In this document: positions 34,367 through 42,343 of the stretch, piece after piece | Layout: every line of letters begins with the position of its first letter | Position numbering within the stretch: the first letter of the stretch is position 1 | Assembly (NCBI RefSeq): GCF_000165835.1 | Contig: NC_014640.1 | Coordinates: forward strand, 3,038,001 to 3,102,000 | Direction of reading: 5' to 3' | From: Achromobacter xylosoxidans A8 | GTDB lineage: Bacteria; Pseudomonadota; Gammaproteobacteria; Burkholderiales; Burkholderiaceae_B | Length of the DNA stretch: 64,000 nt | Made by a program: the position numbers and the translations under genes | The notes under the pieces: model-generated | Database searches by the model: none | Told to the model about the DNA's origin: nothing | What the model saw: the letters and a program-made list of their open reading frames with translations, nothing else

Positions 34367-35893
34367 CTAGTCACGCCCGGGCCCGCCGCGGCCATTGCCG
34401 TTTCCATCCCCGCGCGGCTGGTCGCGCTGCTGTTGCTGACGCGCCTGCTGCTGTGCCTGCTGGTCGCGCTGCTGTTGCTGACGCGCCTGCTGCTGTGCCT
34501 GCTGGTCGCGCTGCTGTTGCTGACGCGCCTGCTGCTGTGCCTGCTGGTCGCGCTGCTGTTGCTGGCGCGCCTGTTGCTGGACCTGCTGGTCGCGCTGCTG
34601 TTGCTGGCGCGCCTGCTGCTGTGCCTGCTGGTCGCGCTGCTGTTGCTGACGCGCCTGCTGCTGTGCCTGCTGGTCGCGCTGCTGCTGCTGCTGCTGCTGC
34701 TGACGCGCCTGCTGCTGTGCCTGCTGGTCGCGCTGCTGTTGCTGGCGCGCTTGCTGCTGTGCCTGTTGATCGCGTTGCTGTTGCTGACGCGCCTGCTGCT
34801 GTGTCTGTTGATCACGCTGCTGTTGCTGACGCGCCTGCTGCTGGGCCTGTTGATCACGCTGCTGTTGCTGACGCGCCTGCTGCTGAGCTTGTTGATCACG
34901 CTGCTGTTGCTGACGCGTCTGCTGCTGTGCCTGTTGATCGCGCTGCTGTTGCTCGCGCACCTGTTGTGCCTGCGGCGGCTGTGGGCGGCCTTGCTGCCCG
35001 GGCGTCATATCGCGTCCGCGCTGCATATCCCCGCGATCCGGGCTGCGGTCGCCGCCGCCACGGTTGTCGCGCCCGTTGTTGTCCCGGCCGTCGCGTCCAT
35101 TCCCCGGACGCTGGCCTTCAGGCGGCCTGCCGTTGGATTGATGGTCCACGTACGCCTGGGGCGGACGGCCCTTGTTGTGGTCATAGAACTGCGCCCGGTT
35201 GTTCCCGGCATCGCGCACATAGCCGCGCTGCATATCGGTCTGCTGGGAATGCCGGTCCTTGCGCGCGGCGAGTTCGCGCGGGTCCGCGTCGCGCCGGATG
35301 CCCGACGGGCCGCCGTGGTAGCTGACGCGGCGGTTGTCGACGTTGTTCACGACTACCGTGTGGTTGTAGACGTTGGTCACGCGCGTGATGTTCACGTTCG
35401 TGACGGAGCGGTTGTAGTAGAAGCGGTCGCGTTTCCAGTAGCCGCCCACGTAGCCCAGGCCGGTGTAGCCGAAGCCGTAGTTGATGCCGCCATAGAAGCC
35501 CACGTGGGGGCCCCAGTAGCCCGCGTTCCACAGGTACACGCCGTTCACGAAGCCCCAGTATCCCGGTGTCCAGAGGGCGCCGGGATAGGGCGCCAGCACC
35601 CACGCGCCGGGGACCCAGAAGAAGCCGTAGCGATTGCGGCTCCAGTAGCCGGGTACCCACATATAGCCGTCTGCGGGCGCGGCCGGCTGCACATACACGG
35701 GCAGCGCAGGCGGCGGTTCCGGACTGCGGTCCACCAGCGCCAGGTTGGCGTTGGCCGGATCGCCATCGTCATAGACGGGCGCGGCGGGCGCGGGCGGCGG
35801 CGCATAGGTCTGCGCCGTGGCGCTGGTACAGGCGGCCAGCAGAACGGCCGCGGCCAGGGGGCGCGGGCGGAGGATCCGGGAGTAGATGTTCAT
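34367..35893 (-). CDS. YXWGXW-repeat lipoprotein with a Gln/Arg-rich tandem-repeat tail
   Basis: A 508-residue envelope protein. The signal region VLLAACTSATA looks like a lipobox (LAAC), so it is probably a lipoprotein. Residues about 75-150 hold four aromatic repeats of the YXWGXW family: WVPGYW, WVPGAW, WTPGYWG and WNAGYWG. A basic, low-complexity middle follows, and the C-terminal third is twelve copies of a 14-residue unit, QQQRDQQAQQQARQ with small variations, ending PRGDGNGNGRGG. AAAGGAAAAG precedes the ATG at 35893. The tail is probably disordered or helical. Function unknown; it follows a 54-residue Tyr-rich lipoprotein gene by 31 bp, likely one operon. Confidence 0.85.
   Translation of the reverse strand: MNIYSRILRPRPLAAAVLLAACTSATAQTYAPPPAPAAPVYDDGDPANANLALVDRSPEPPPALPVYVQPAAPADGYMWVPGYWSRNRYGFFWVPGAWVLAPYPGALWTPGYWGFVNGVYLWNAGYWGPHVGFYGGINYGFGYTGLGYVGGYWKRDRFYYNRSVTNVNITRVTNVYNHTVVVNNVDNRRVSYHGGPSGIRRDADPRELAARKDRHSQQTDMQRGYVRDAGNNRAQFYDHNKGRPPQAYVDHQSNGRPPEGQRPGNGRDGRDNNGRDNRGGGDRSPDRGDMQRGRDMTPGQQGRPQPPQAQQVREQQQRDQQAQQQTRQQQQRDQQAQQQARQQQQRDQQAQQQARQQQQRDQQTQQQARQQQQRDQQAQQQARQQQQRDQQAQQQARQQQQQQQQRDQQAQQQARQQQQRDQQAQQQARQQQQRDQQVQQQARQQQQRDQQAQQQARQQQQRDQQAQQQARQQQQRDQQAQQQARQQQQRDQPRGDGNGNGRGGPGRD
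34418..34951 (-). repeat. 42-bp coding minisatellite, 12.7 copies
   Basis: A 534-bp array of 42-bp units coding for QQQRDQQAQQQARQ. Single-base variants change one Ala to Thr or Val in units 1, 4 and 9, and one unit boundary has four extra CAG-type codons (34678-34702 on the + strand). All changes keep the frame, so copy-number change would alter tail length without breaking the gene. Confidence 0.9.
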
Positions 35894-35924
35894 GGTCTTT
35901 TCCTTTGCGCAACGGGCGCGCGGA

Positions 35925-36089
35925 TCAATAGCCACGATAGTAGTAATGAGGGGCTGGATATGCCGGGTAGTAATAATGCGGCGTGTAGTACACCGGCGCA
36001 GGGCGGTAGTACGCCGGCCTGGCGGGCACCACCACGCATCCAGTCAAGGCGCTGGACATGGCCAGCATCAGCAACAGACTCTTCTTCAT
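35925..36089 (-). CDS. Small Tyr/Pro-rich lipoprotein (54 residues)
   Basis: An ATG at 36089 preceded by AGGAGT opens a 54-codon frame ending TGA at 35925-35927. The product starts MKKSLLLMLAMSSALTGCVV, a complete signal peptide with an LTGC lipobox, so Cys18 should be lipid-modified. The 36-residue mature part is almost only Tyr, Pro, Ala, His and Arg (for example YYTPHYYYPAYPAPHYYYRG). I do not recognise a named family. It lies 31 bp upstream of the YXWGXW lipoprotein on the same strand, so the two are likely co-transcribed and may work together in the envelope. Its short length makes it easy to miss. Confidence 0.8.
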   Translation of the reverse strand: MKKSLLLMLAMSSALTGCVVVPARPAYYRPAPVYYTPHYYYPAYPAPHYYYRGY

Positions 36090-36268
36090 TTGCGACTCCT
36101 GCCGAGCGCCTGGCGTGGCTCACGCCTTTGTTGCGCTCGTCAGGATTAGGCCACAGGGCAGACCCCATGGTTCTGCACTGTAATCGTTCCGAAACAGCTT
36201 TCCGGTGACGGATGTTTGCGCCTGCGTGACCGTCGATGTCGTTCGTATCAATGTCCGCGCAAATGAAG

Positions 36269-36290
36269 AGGGGCCGCCTCGGCGACCCCT
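36269..36290 (-). terminator. Possible terminator after doxX
   Basis: On the minus strand AGGGG and CCCCT pair around CGC/GCG with a CGAG loop, followed by TCTTCATTT. It lies 30 bp past the doxX stop. The T run is interrupted, so strength is uncertain. Confidence 0.5.
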
Positions 36291-36319
36291 GTGTACCGCG
36301 TATCGCCGTGTTACGGCTA

Positions 36320-36727
36320 TCAGTTCCAGCGGCCGCCGTTGCCGGCGAGGCTGAAGCGGCCTGCGCCCATGAAGGCGATGGCCAGCGCGGTGAACAGGAA
36401 CATGCCTTGCAGTTCCAGCGCCCAGCCGCCGTTGTTGGTCAGGCTGCTGATCTGGCCGGAGTGGGCCAGCAGGATCGCGACCAGCATGTTGATGGCAATC
36501 AGCAGGCCGCCCAGGCGGGTGTAGATGCCGACGATGATCAGGACGGGAGCGAGGATTTCGCCGACGTAGGCGCCATAGGCGAGGAAACCGGGCAAGCCGT
36601 GCGAGGACAGCATCCCGCTGATGCCGCCGACGCCGCCGCCGGTCAGTTTGAACAGGCCATGCAGCAGAATCAGAATACCGAGGGTCAGGCGCAGGATCAG
36701 CTTGCCGGTGTCGTCGGATTTGATCAT
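36320..36727 (-). CDS. DoxX-family membrane protein
   Basis: A 135-residue inner-membrane protein with four hydrophobic helices. It has the DoxX-family opening LILRLTLGILILLHGLFKL, then GLPGFLAYGAYVGEILAPVLI and NNGGWALELQGMFLFTALAIAF. Members are linked to thiol stress or quinone reactions in other bacteria, but many are of unknown function. It appears monocistronic, between dbpA and the lipoprotein pair. Confidence 0.9.
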   Translation of the reverse strand: MIKSDDTGKLILRLTLGILILLHGLFKLTGGGVGGISGMLSSHGLPGFLAYGAYVGEILAPVLIIVGIYTRLGGLLIAINMLVAILLAHSGQISSLTNNGGWALELQGMFLFTALAIAFMGAGRFSLAGNGGRWN

Positions 36728-36894
36728 GGTGAGTTTCTCTTCTATTGGTTGAAAGGGGACCGCGGCCGTTGGAACAGGTTGCGAGCCGTTGGTTCCGCGC
36801 CCCGATGATCGCGGGCAGGACGGCCGCCAGGGCAGGCCGCGCCATTATTGCAAAACCCGAGCGAAATCATCAAGTTTTTGTCGCCTGACGACAC

Positions 36895-38283
36895 TCAGAA
36901 CTCTTCCAGATAGCGCATGCGGAAGCGTCGACCCTTGATATTGCTGTTGGACAGGCGCGAGAACGCCTGTTTGGCGATCTGGCGGTCCAGCGCCACGTAG
37001 GAGTTGAACTCGGTGATGTTGATCTTGCCGACCTGCTCGAACGTCAGGCCGCCATCGCCGGTCAGGGCGCCCAGCAGGTCGCCCGGACGCAGCTTGTCCT
37101 TCTTGCCGCCCTGGATGCACAGGGTGATCATGGGCGCGCGCAAGGGGCGGTCCGCCTTGGGCCGCAGCGTCTTGATGTCGCCCCACACCAGCGGCGCGCC
37201 CTGATATTGCTCGATCAGGTTGGCCCAGCGCATTTCCTCGGGCGAGCACAGGCTCAGCGCCAGCCCCTTTTGTTCGCCGCGGCCGCTGCGGCCGATGCGG
37301 TGCACGTGGACCTCGGTGTCCTTGGTGACGTCGACGTTGATGACGGCGCCCAGGTTCTGGATGTCCAGGCCGCGCGCGGCCACGTCGGTGGCCACCAGCA
37401 CGGCGCAGCTGCGGTTGGCGAACTGGATCAGGATCTCGTCGCGCTCGCGCTGTTCCAGGTCGCCGTTGAGCGCCTGGGCGCTGATGCCTTCGGCTTGCAG
37501 GCGTTCGACCAGGTCGTGGCTGCGGATCTTGGTGTTGCAGAAGGCCAGCGTGGATTCCGGACGGAAATGCGCCAGCAGGCGCGTCACCGCGTCGAGCCGG
37601 TCCTTGTCATCGATTTCGTAGAAGATCTGCTCGATGCGGCTGGCGTCGTGCTGCGCCTCGACCTTGACCTCCGCGGGATTGCGCAGGAAGCGGGCGCTGA
37701 GCTTGCGGATGTTGTCGGGGTAGGTGGCCGAGAACAGCAGCGTCTGGCGCTTGGTGGGACAGTGCGAGGCAATGGCCACGATATCGTCATAGAAACCCAT
37801 GTCGACCATGCGGTCGGCCTCGTCCAGCACCAGGGTGTTCAGACCCGACAGGTCCAGGCTGCCGCGTTCCAGGTGGTCCTGAATGCGGCCGGGCGTGCCC
37901 ACCACCAGATGGGTGCCGCGCGCCAGCGATTCGGCCTGGGGACGGGCGGCGGCGCCGCCGCACAGGGTCAGGATCTTGACGTTGGCGATCTGGCGCGCCA
38001 GCCGCCGCAGTTCCTGCGCAACCTGGTCGGCCAGTTCGCGCGTGGGGCACACCAGCAGCGCCTGCGGCGTCAGGCGCGTGGGATCGAGCTTTTGCAGCAC
38101 GCCCAGGCCGAAGGCCGCGGTCTTGCCGCTGCCGGTCTTGGCCTGCGCGATGAGGTCGCGGCCTTCCAGGATCAGCGGCAGACTTTGCGCCTGGATGGGC
38201 GTCATCTGCTCGAAACCCAGGCTCTTCAGATTGTCGAGCAGGGCGGGCAGCAGGGGCAGGGAGGTAAAGGAGGTGTCGGTCAC
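36895..38283 (-). CDS. dbpA: DEAD-box ATP-dependent RNA helicase DbpA
   Basis: A 462-residue RNA helicase. The Q motif region FEQMTPIQAQSLPL, Walker A AKTGSGKT, PTRELADQ, DEAD box VLDEADRMVDMG, SAT, and the C-terminal ARGLDIQ and HRIGRSGR motifs are all present. After about residue 385 comes the DbpA RNA-binding domain (KKDKLRPGDLLGALTGDGGL to the end), which in E. coli binds hairpin 92 of 23S rRNA; the protein acts in large-subunit assembly. A GTG start at 38283 gives the family N-terminus (VTDTSFTSLPLLPALLDNL); its ribosome-binding site is weak and a longer TTG start cannot be excluded. Confidence 0.93.
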   Translation of the reverse strand: MTDTSFTSLPLLPALLDNLKSLGFEQMTPIQAQSLPLILEGRDLIAQAKTGSGKTAAFGLGVLQKLDPTRLTPQALLVCPTRELADQVAQELRRLARQIANVKILTLCGGAAARPQAESLARGTHLVVGTPGRIQDHLERGSLDLSGLNTLVLDEADRMVDMGFYDDIVAIASHCPTKRQTLLFSATYPDNIRKLSARFLRNPAEVKVEAQHDASRIEQIFYEIDDKDRLDAVTRLLAHFRPESTLAFCNTKIRSHDLVERLQAEGISAQALNGDLEQRERDEILIQFANRSCAVLVATDVAARGLDIQNLGAVINVDVTKDTEVHVHRIGRSGRGEQKGLALSLCSPEEMRWANLIEQYQGAPLVWGDIKTLRPKADRPLRAPMITLCIQGGKKDKLRPGDLLGALTGDGGLTFEQVGKINITEFNSYVALDRQIAKQAFSRLSNSNIKGRRFRMRYLEEF

Positions 38284-38472
38284 GATAAGAGGGATAGTCG
38301 CTTTCTGCCCCCGGGGGGGGCGGCCCGGCGGCAAAGGAAAGGGGGCGGTTGCGTGAACCGCATACGCCCAAGAGTGTAATGCCTGCGGCCGATGGACCCT
38401 GAAACAAGAGCCGGGAATACGGCAGCCGGGAATGAGAGCCCCGGGTGGTGCGGAAACAGGCGCGGGGCGGCG

Positions 38473-39231
38473 TCAGGCCTCGGATTCGTAGGTGCCGGCC
38501 AGCGCGCGGGCGGCTTCCTGCATGCGCGGCAGCCAGGCTCGCGCACCGTCGATCGAAAGCCGCGCCACGGGCGCGTGCAAGGCGACCGCGGCAATGGCGC
38601 GTGTGCCATGCAGAATGGGCACCGCCATGCAGACGATCCCCAGCAGGAATTCTTCGCGGTCGAAGCTGGCGCCTTCCTTCTTGATGGTGCGCAGTTCCTG
38701 CTCCAGCGCGGCCACGTCGCACAGCGTGTTGGGCGTGTAGCGCGGCAGCGGCGCCGCGGCCAGCAGGCGCTGGCGCGCCTCGCGCCGCATATGGGCCAGG
38801 AACAACTTGCCGCTGGCCGAGCAGTGCAGTGGCACGCGCGAACCCGATTGCAGGTTGACCCGCAGCGGCCAGGCGGTTTCGACGCGGTCCAGGTAGATGA
38901 CCTCGTCGCCGTCCAGCATGGTGCAGTTGCAGGTCTCGCCGATTTCGTCGACCAGGCTGTCCAGGATGCGGTGGCGCTCGCCGCGCAAGGGCGAGTTCAG
39001 CAGCGTGTCGCGCGCCAGCGCGCTCAGGCGCGGGCCGCTGACGTAGCTCTTGCCAGCGGGCTCGCGCAGCAGCATGCCGGCGTCGACCAGGCGCGACAGG
39101 ATGCGCAGCACCGAGGGCTTGGGCAGGCCGGTGGCGTCCGTCAGCGCGGCCAACGATACCGGCTGCCCGGAGCGGGCCACCTGTTCCAGCAGGGTCAGCG
39201 CGCGCAGCGCTGCGGAGGATTCGTCTTTCAT
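38473..39231 (-). CDS. IclR-family regulator divergent from xsc
   Basis: A 252-residue IclR regulator. The winged helix is SLAALTDATGLPKPSVLRIL (about residues 26-45); the effector domain includes VPLHCSASGKLFLAHM and EEFLLGIVCMAVPI. It is transcribed away from xsc across a 160-bp gap containing a perfect palindrome, which suggests it controls xsc-pta and itself. Taurine clusters are more often run by the MocR-type TauR, which is also present further on. Its effector is unknown; sulfoacetaldehyde, acetyl phosphate or taurine are guesses. Confidence 0.9.
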   Translation of the reverse strand: MKDESSAALRALTLLEQVARSGQPVSLAALTDATGLPKPSVLRILSRLVDAGMLLREPAGKSYVSGPRLSALARDTLLNSPLRGERHRILDSLVDEIGETCNCTMLDGDEVIYLDRVETAWPLRVNLQSGSRVPLHCSASGKLFLAHMRREARQRLLAAAPLPRYTPNTLCDVAALEQELRTIKKEGASFDREEFLLGIVCMAVPILHGTRAIAAVALHAPVARLSIDGARAWLPRMQEAARALAGTYESEA

Positions 39232-39233
39232 CT

Positions 39234-39246
39234 TTCAATAATTGAA
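39234..39246. promoter_or_regulatory. Palindrome in the iclR-xsc gap, probable operator
   Basis: TTCAATAATTGAA is a perfect 13-bp palindrome, with the outer bases continuing the symmetry imperfectly (ATC...GAT). It lies two bases before the IclR start codon and overlaps its ribosome-binding site, a position suited to autorepression. Confidence 0.5.
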
Positions 39247-39391
39247 GATTCGGCGGTTTGCCTCCCATCTTTGCACGGATTTTGCAGAAAATGGAACGCA
39301 GCGGGGTGTGAGCGGCGAGGTTTCTGCTGCAGTATCGGATCATGCCGGCCCAGATGCAATCCGACACCGCCGGCCTGCCAGGAGAGAGACC

Positions 39392-41203
39392 ATGAGCAGC
39401 AAGCAACACATGACCCCTAGCGAAGCGTTTGTGGAAACGCTGGTCGCCCAGGGCGTCAAGGACGTATTCGGCATCGTCGGCTCGGCCTTCATGGACGCGC
39501 TGGACCTGTTTCCGGCGGCGGGCATCCGCTTCGTTCCCACGGTGCACGAACAGGGCGCCGCGCACATGGCCGACGGCTATTCGCGCGTGACCGGCCGTCA
39601 CGGTGTCTGCATCGCGCAGAACGGCCCGGGCATCACCAATTTCGTGACCGGCGTAGCGGCCGCCTATTGGGCGCACAGCCCGGTGGTGGCGATCACGCCC
39701 GAAACCGGCACCGCGGGCATGGGGCTGGGGGGCTTCCAGGAAACCGAACAGCTGCCCATTTTCTCGCGCATCACCAAGTACCAGGCGCACGTGAATCGGC
39801 CTGACCGCATGGCCGAGTTCACCGCCAAGGCTTTCGACAACGCGCTGGCCGAGCGCGGCCCTACGCAGCTGAACATTCCGCGCGACTACTTCTATGGCGA
39901 GATCGACGTGGCCATCCCCGAGCCGCGCCGCATCCGCCGCGGTCCGGGCTCGGAAGAGGATCTGGAGGCGGCAGCGCAGATGCTGGCGCAAGCCAAGTTC
40001 CCCGTCATCGTGGCGGGCGGCGGCGTGCTGTTCTCGGAGGGCCAGGCCGAATGCGTGGCCTTGGCCGAATTGCTGGGCGCGCCGGTGGTCACCAGCTACC
40101 TGCACAACGACGCCTTCCCGGCCAGCCATCCGCTGTGGTGCGGCCCGCTCGGCTACCAGGGCGCCAAGGCCGGCATGAAGCTGCTGTCGCAGGCCGACGT
40201 GGTGCTGGCGCTGGGTACGCGCCTCGGACCCTTCGGTACTTTGCCGCAGCACGGGCTGGACTACTGGCCGCAGGGCGCGCGCATCATCCAGGTGGACGCC
40301 GACCACCGCATGCTGGGCCTGGTGCGCCCGGTGTCGGTCGGCATCTGCGGCGATGCCAAGCCCGCTGCGGCGGCGCTGGCCGCCAAGCTGCAAGGGCGCG
40401 AGGTCGCCTGCGCCGCCACCAAGGCGGGACGCGGCGAACAGATCGCGGCGCAGAAGGCCGAATGGGAGAAGGAACTGGACAGCTGGTCGCATGAACGCGA
40501 CGACTGGAGCCTGGACATCATCGAGCACGGCGGCGGCCGCATGCATCCGCGCCGCATGCTGCGCGAGCTGGAACGCGCCATGCCCAAGCACGTGATGGTG
40601 TCCACCGACATCGGCAATATCTGCTCGGTGTCCAACAGCTACCTGCGCTTCGACGAGCCGAATTCCATGCTGGCCGCCATGAGCTTCGGCAATTGCGGCT
40701 ACGCCTTGCCGGCGTTGATCGGCGCCAAGCTGGGCAGGCCCGACCGGCCGGCCGTGGCCTACGTCGGCGACGGCGCCTGGTGCATGAGCTTCCAGGAACT
40801 GCTGACTTGCGTGCGCGAGAAGATACCGGTGACCGCGGTGGTGTTCCATAACGGCCAATGGGGCGCGGAAAAGAAGAACCAGGTGGACTTCTACGGCCGC
40901 CGCTTCGTCGGCAGCAACCTGCTGAACCCGAACTTCGCCGAACTGGCGCGGGCCATGGGCGCGGAAGGCATACGGGTGGAGCACGCCGACCAGGTGGGCG
41001 CCGCTCTGCAGGCCGCCTGCAAGGCCCAGTCCGAAGGCAAGACCACCGTGCTGGAGATGATGGTCAGCCAGGAACTGGGCGACCCGTTCCGCCGCGACGC
41101 CCTCAAGCAGCCGGTGCGCTTCCTGGACAAGTACAAGCAGTACGTGAACCAGCCGTTCCATCCGGGCGAGGTGCCGTTGTCGATCGATCCCGCCAAGCGC
41201 TGA
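39392..41203 (+). CDS. xsc: Sulfoacetaldehyde acetyltransferase
   Basis: A 603-residue thiamine-diphosphate enzyme that converts sulfoacetaldehyde and phosphate to acetyl phosphate and sulfite. The N-terminal Pyr domain has the activating Glu53 in PTVHEQGAAHMADGYSR; the C-terminal ThDP site is GDGAWCMSF near residue 459, continuing to FHNGQWGAEKKNQVDFY. The opening TPSEAFVETLVAQGVKDVFG and the FLDKYKQYVNQP end are typical of Xsc. AGGAGAG precedes the ATG at 39392. pta follows after 86 bp, completing the desulfonation step of taurine degradation in the cytoplasm. Confidence 0.95.
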   Translation: MSSKQHMTPSEAFVETLVAQGVKDVFGIVGSAFMDALDLFPAAGIRFVPTVHEQGAAHMADGYSRVTGRHGVCIAQNGPGITNFVTGVAAAYWAHSPVVAITPETGTAGMGLGGFQETEQLPIFSRITKYQAHVNRPDRMAEFTAKAFDNALAERGPTQLNIPRDYFYGEIDVAIPEPRRIRRGPGSEEDLEAAAQMLAQAKFPVIVAGGGVLFSEGQAECVALAELLGAPVVTSYLHNDAFPASHPLWCGPLGYQGAKAGMKLLSQADVVLALGTRLGPFGTLPQHGLDYWPQGARIIQVDADHRMLGLVRPVSVGICGDAKPAAAALAAKLQGREVACAATKAGRGEQIAAQKAEWEKELDSWSHERDDWSLDIIEHGGGRMHPRRMLRELERAMPKHVMVSTDIGNICSVSNSYLRFDEPNSMLAAMSFGNCGYALPALIGAKLGRPDRPAVAYVGDGAWCMSFQELLTCVREKIPVTAVVFHNGQWGAEKKNQVDFYGRRFVGSNLLNPNFAELARAMGAEGIRVEHADQVGAALQAACKAQSEGKTTVLEMMVSQELGDPFRRDALKQPVRFLDKYKQYVNQPFHPGEVPLSIDPAKR

Positions 41204-41289
41204 CCGCGTAGCGTTCGTCCGGCGCGGCGGCGGCCACGCCGGACTTCTCCCGCCAGGCGCCGCGGACTCCGCGGCAGGAGCAGACCGAA

Positions 41290-42210
41290 ATGGAAAGCGA
41301 TAGCTTGTTCGAGCCGCTGCGCAATGCCGCGCTGTCAGCCGGACGCTTGCGTACCGCGGTAGCGTATCCCTTGTGTCCGACCAGCCTGGGCGCGGCTGTG
41401 CAAGCGCGCGACGCGGGCTATATCGAACCGGTGCTGGTCGGCCCGGCGGACAGGTTGCGGGCCTTGATGGCGGAGTTGGGGCTGCGCGCAGGCGAACTGG
41501 AAGTGTTCGACACGCCCGACGACGAAGTGCAGGCTGCGCGCGCCGCGGCAGCGCTGGCGCGCGACGGCGCCGTGCGCATGCTGATGAAGGGCAGCCTGCA
41601 TACCGACCACTTCATGGCGGCCGTGGTGGCGCGCGATGCCGGCCTGCGCACCGACAGGCGCATCAGCCATGCCTTCGTGATGGCGGTGGCGGCCTATCCC
41701 AAGCTCTTCATCCTGACCGACGCGGCCGTCAACATCGCGCCGACCCTGCAGGAAAAGGCCGATATCGCGCAGAACGCCATCGACCTGGCGCGCGCGCTGG
41801 GCGTGGAACGGCCCAAGCTCGCGGTGCTGTGCGCCACCGAGTCCGTCAATCCTGCCATGCCCGCCACGCTGGATGCGGCGGCCCTGTCGAAGATGGCGGA
41901 CCGCCAGCAGATCCGCGGCGGCGATATCGACGGCCCGCTGGCCTTCGACAACGCCATCTCGCGCGAGGCGGCCGACCAGAAGGGCATCGTGTCGCGTGTG
42001 GCGGGCGATGCCGACATCCTGCTGGTGCCCGATATCGAGGCCGGCAACATGCTCTACAAGGAACTGACCTGGCTGGCCGGCGCCGGCACGGCCGGGCTGG
42101 TGCTGGGCACGCGCGTGCCCGTGCTGCTGACCAGCCGCTCCGATTCCATGCAAGCCCGCGTCAACAGCTGCGCGGTGGCCTCGTTGTATGCGCGGGCGCG
42201 GGCCGTCTGA
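41290..42210 (+). CDS. pta: Phosphate acetyltransferase
   Basis: A 306-residue phosphotransacetylase of the short (catalytic domain only) type, converting the acetyl phosphate made by Xsc to acetyl-CoA. Signature pieces are VRMLMKGSLHTDHFMAAVV, RRISHAFVMAVAAYPKLFIL, and IDGPLAFDNAISREAADQKG. The pairing xsc-pta is standard for sulfonate dissimilation. A ribosome-binding AGGAG sits before the ATG. The next gene starts 133 bp downstream behind its own candidate TauR site. Confidence 0.93.
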   Translation: MESDSLFEPLRNAALSAGRLRTAVAYPLCPTSLGAAVQARDAGYIEPVLVGPADRLRALMAELGLRAGELEVFDTPDDEVQAARAAAALARDGAVRMLMKGSLHTDHFMAAVVARDAGLRTDRRISHAFVMAVAAYPKLFILTDAAVNIAPTLQEKADIAQNAIDLARALGVERPKLAVLCATESVNPAMPATLDAAALSKMADRQQIRGGDIDGPLAFDNAISREAADQKGIVSRVAGDADILLVPDIEAGNMLYKELTWLAGAGTAGLVLGTRVPVLLTSRSDSMQARVNSCAVASLYARARAV

Positions 42211-42229
42211 ATTCCGGCCGTCGACGCGA

Positions 42230-42262
42230 CTGGCTCCAAAAAGTCCGGCGGTTTGGTACTAA
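42230..42262 (+). promoter_or_regulatory. TauR-like box pair before the peptide-type ABC transporter
   Basis: CTGGCTCCAA (42230-42239) and TTGGTACTAA (42253-42262) begin exactly 23 bp apart and end 81 bp before the transporter start at 42344. The same spacing and pattern occur before tauX and tauA. A small inverted repeat (AGCCTG/CAGGCT, 42262-42279) follows. Confidence 0.55.
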
Positions 42263-42343
42263 GCCTGGACCCTCAGGCTGGATACGCTACCCCCAAGGCC
42301 ATCCGTTGAATGGTTCGCGACACACAAGATCAAGGGGTAGAAC

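Noticed and set aside
34418..34951. The tandem array as a CRISPR
   Set aside because: Units are contiguous without unique spacers and code in frame for a protein repeat.
34433..36208. A Leu-rich 591-codon + strand frame that looks like a membrane protein
   Set aside because: The Leu runs are the complement of Gln codons in the 42-bp repeat of the minus-strand lipoprotein; no start signal or family supports it. The Ala/Val/Pro-repeat frame at 34147-35325 is rejected for the same reason.
39247..39391. A TauR-like box before xsc
   Set aside because: No CTGG/TTGG pair with the 23-bp spacing could be found on either strand in this gap.
37787..41161. A 1124-codon minus-strand frame spanning xsc and the dbpA end
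   Set aside because: Low-complexity translation and overlap with well-supported xsc and iclR genes; an antisense artefact.
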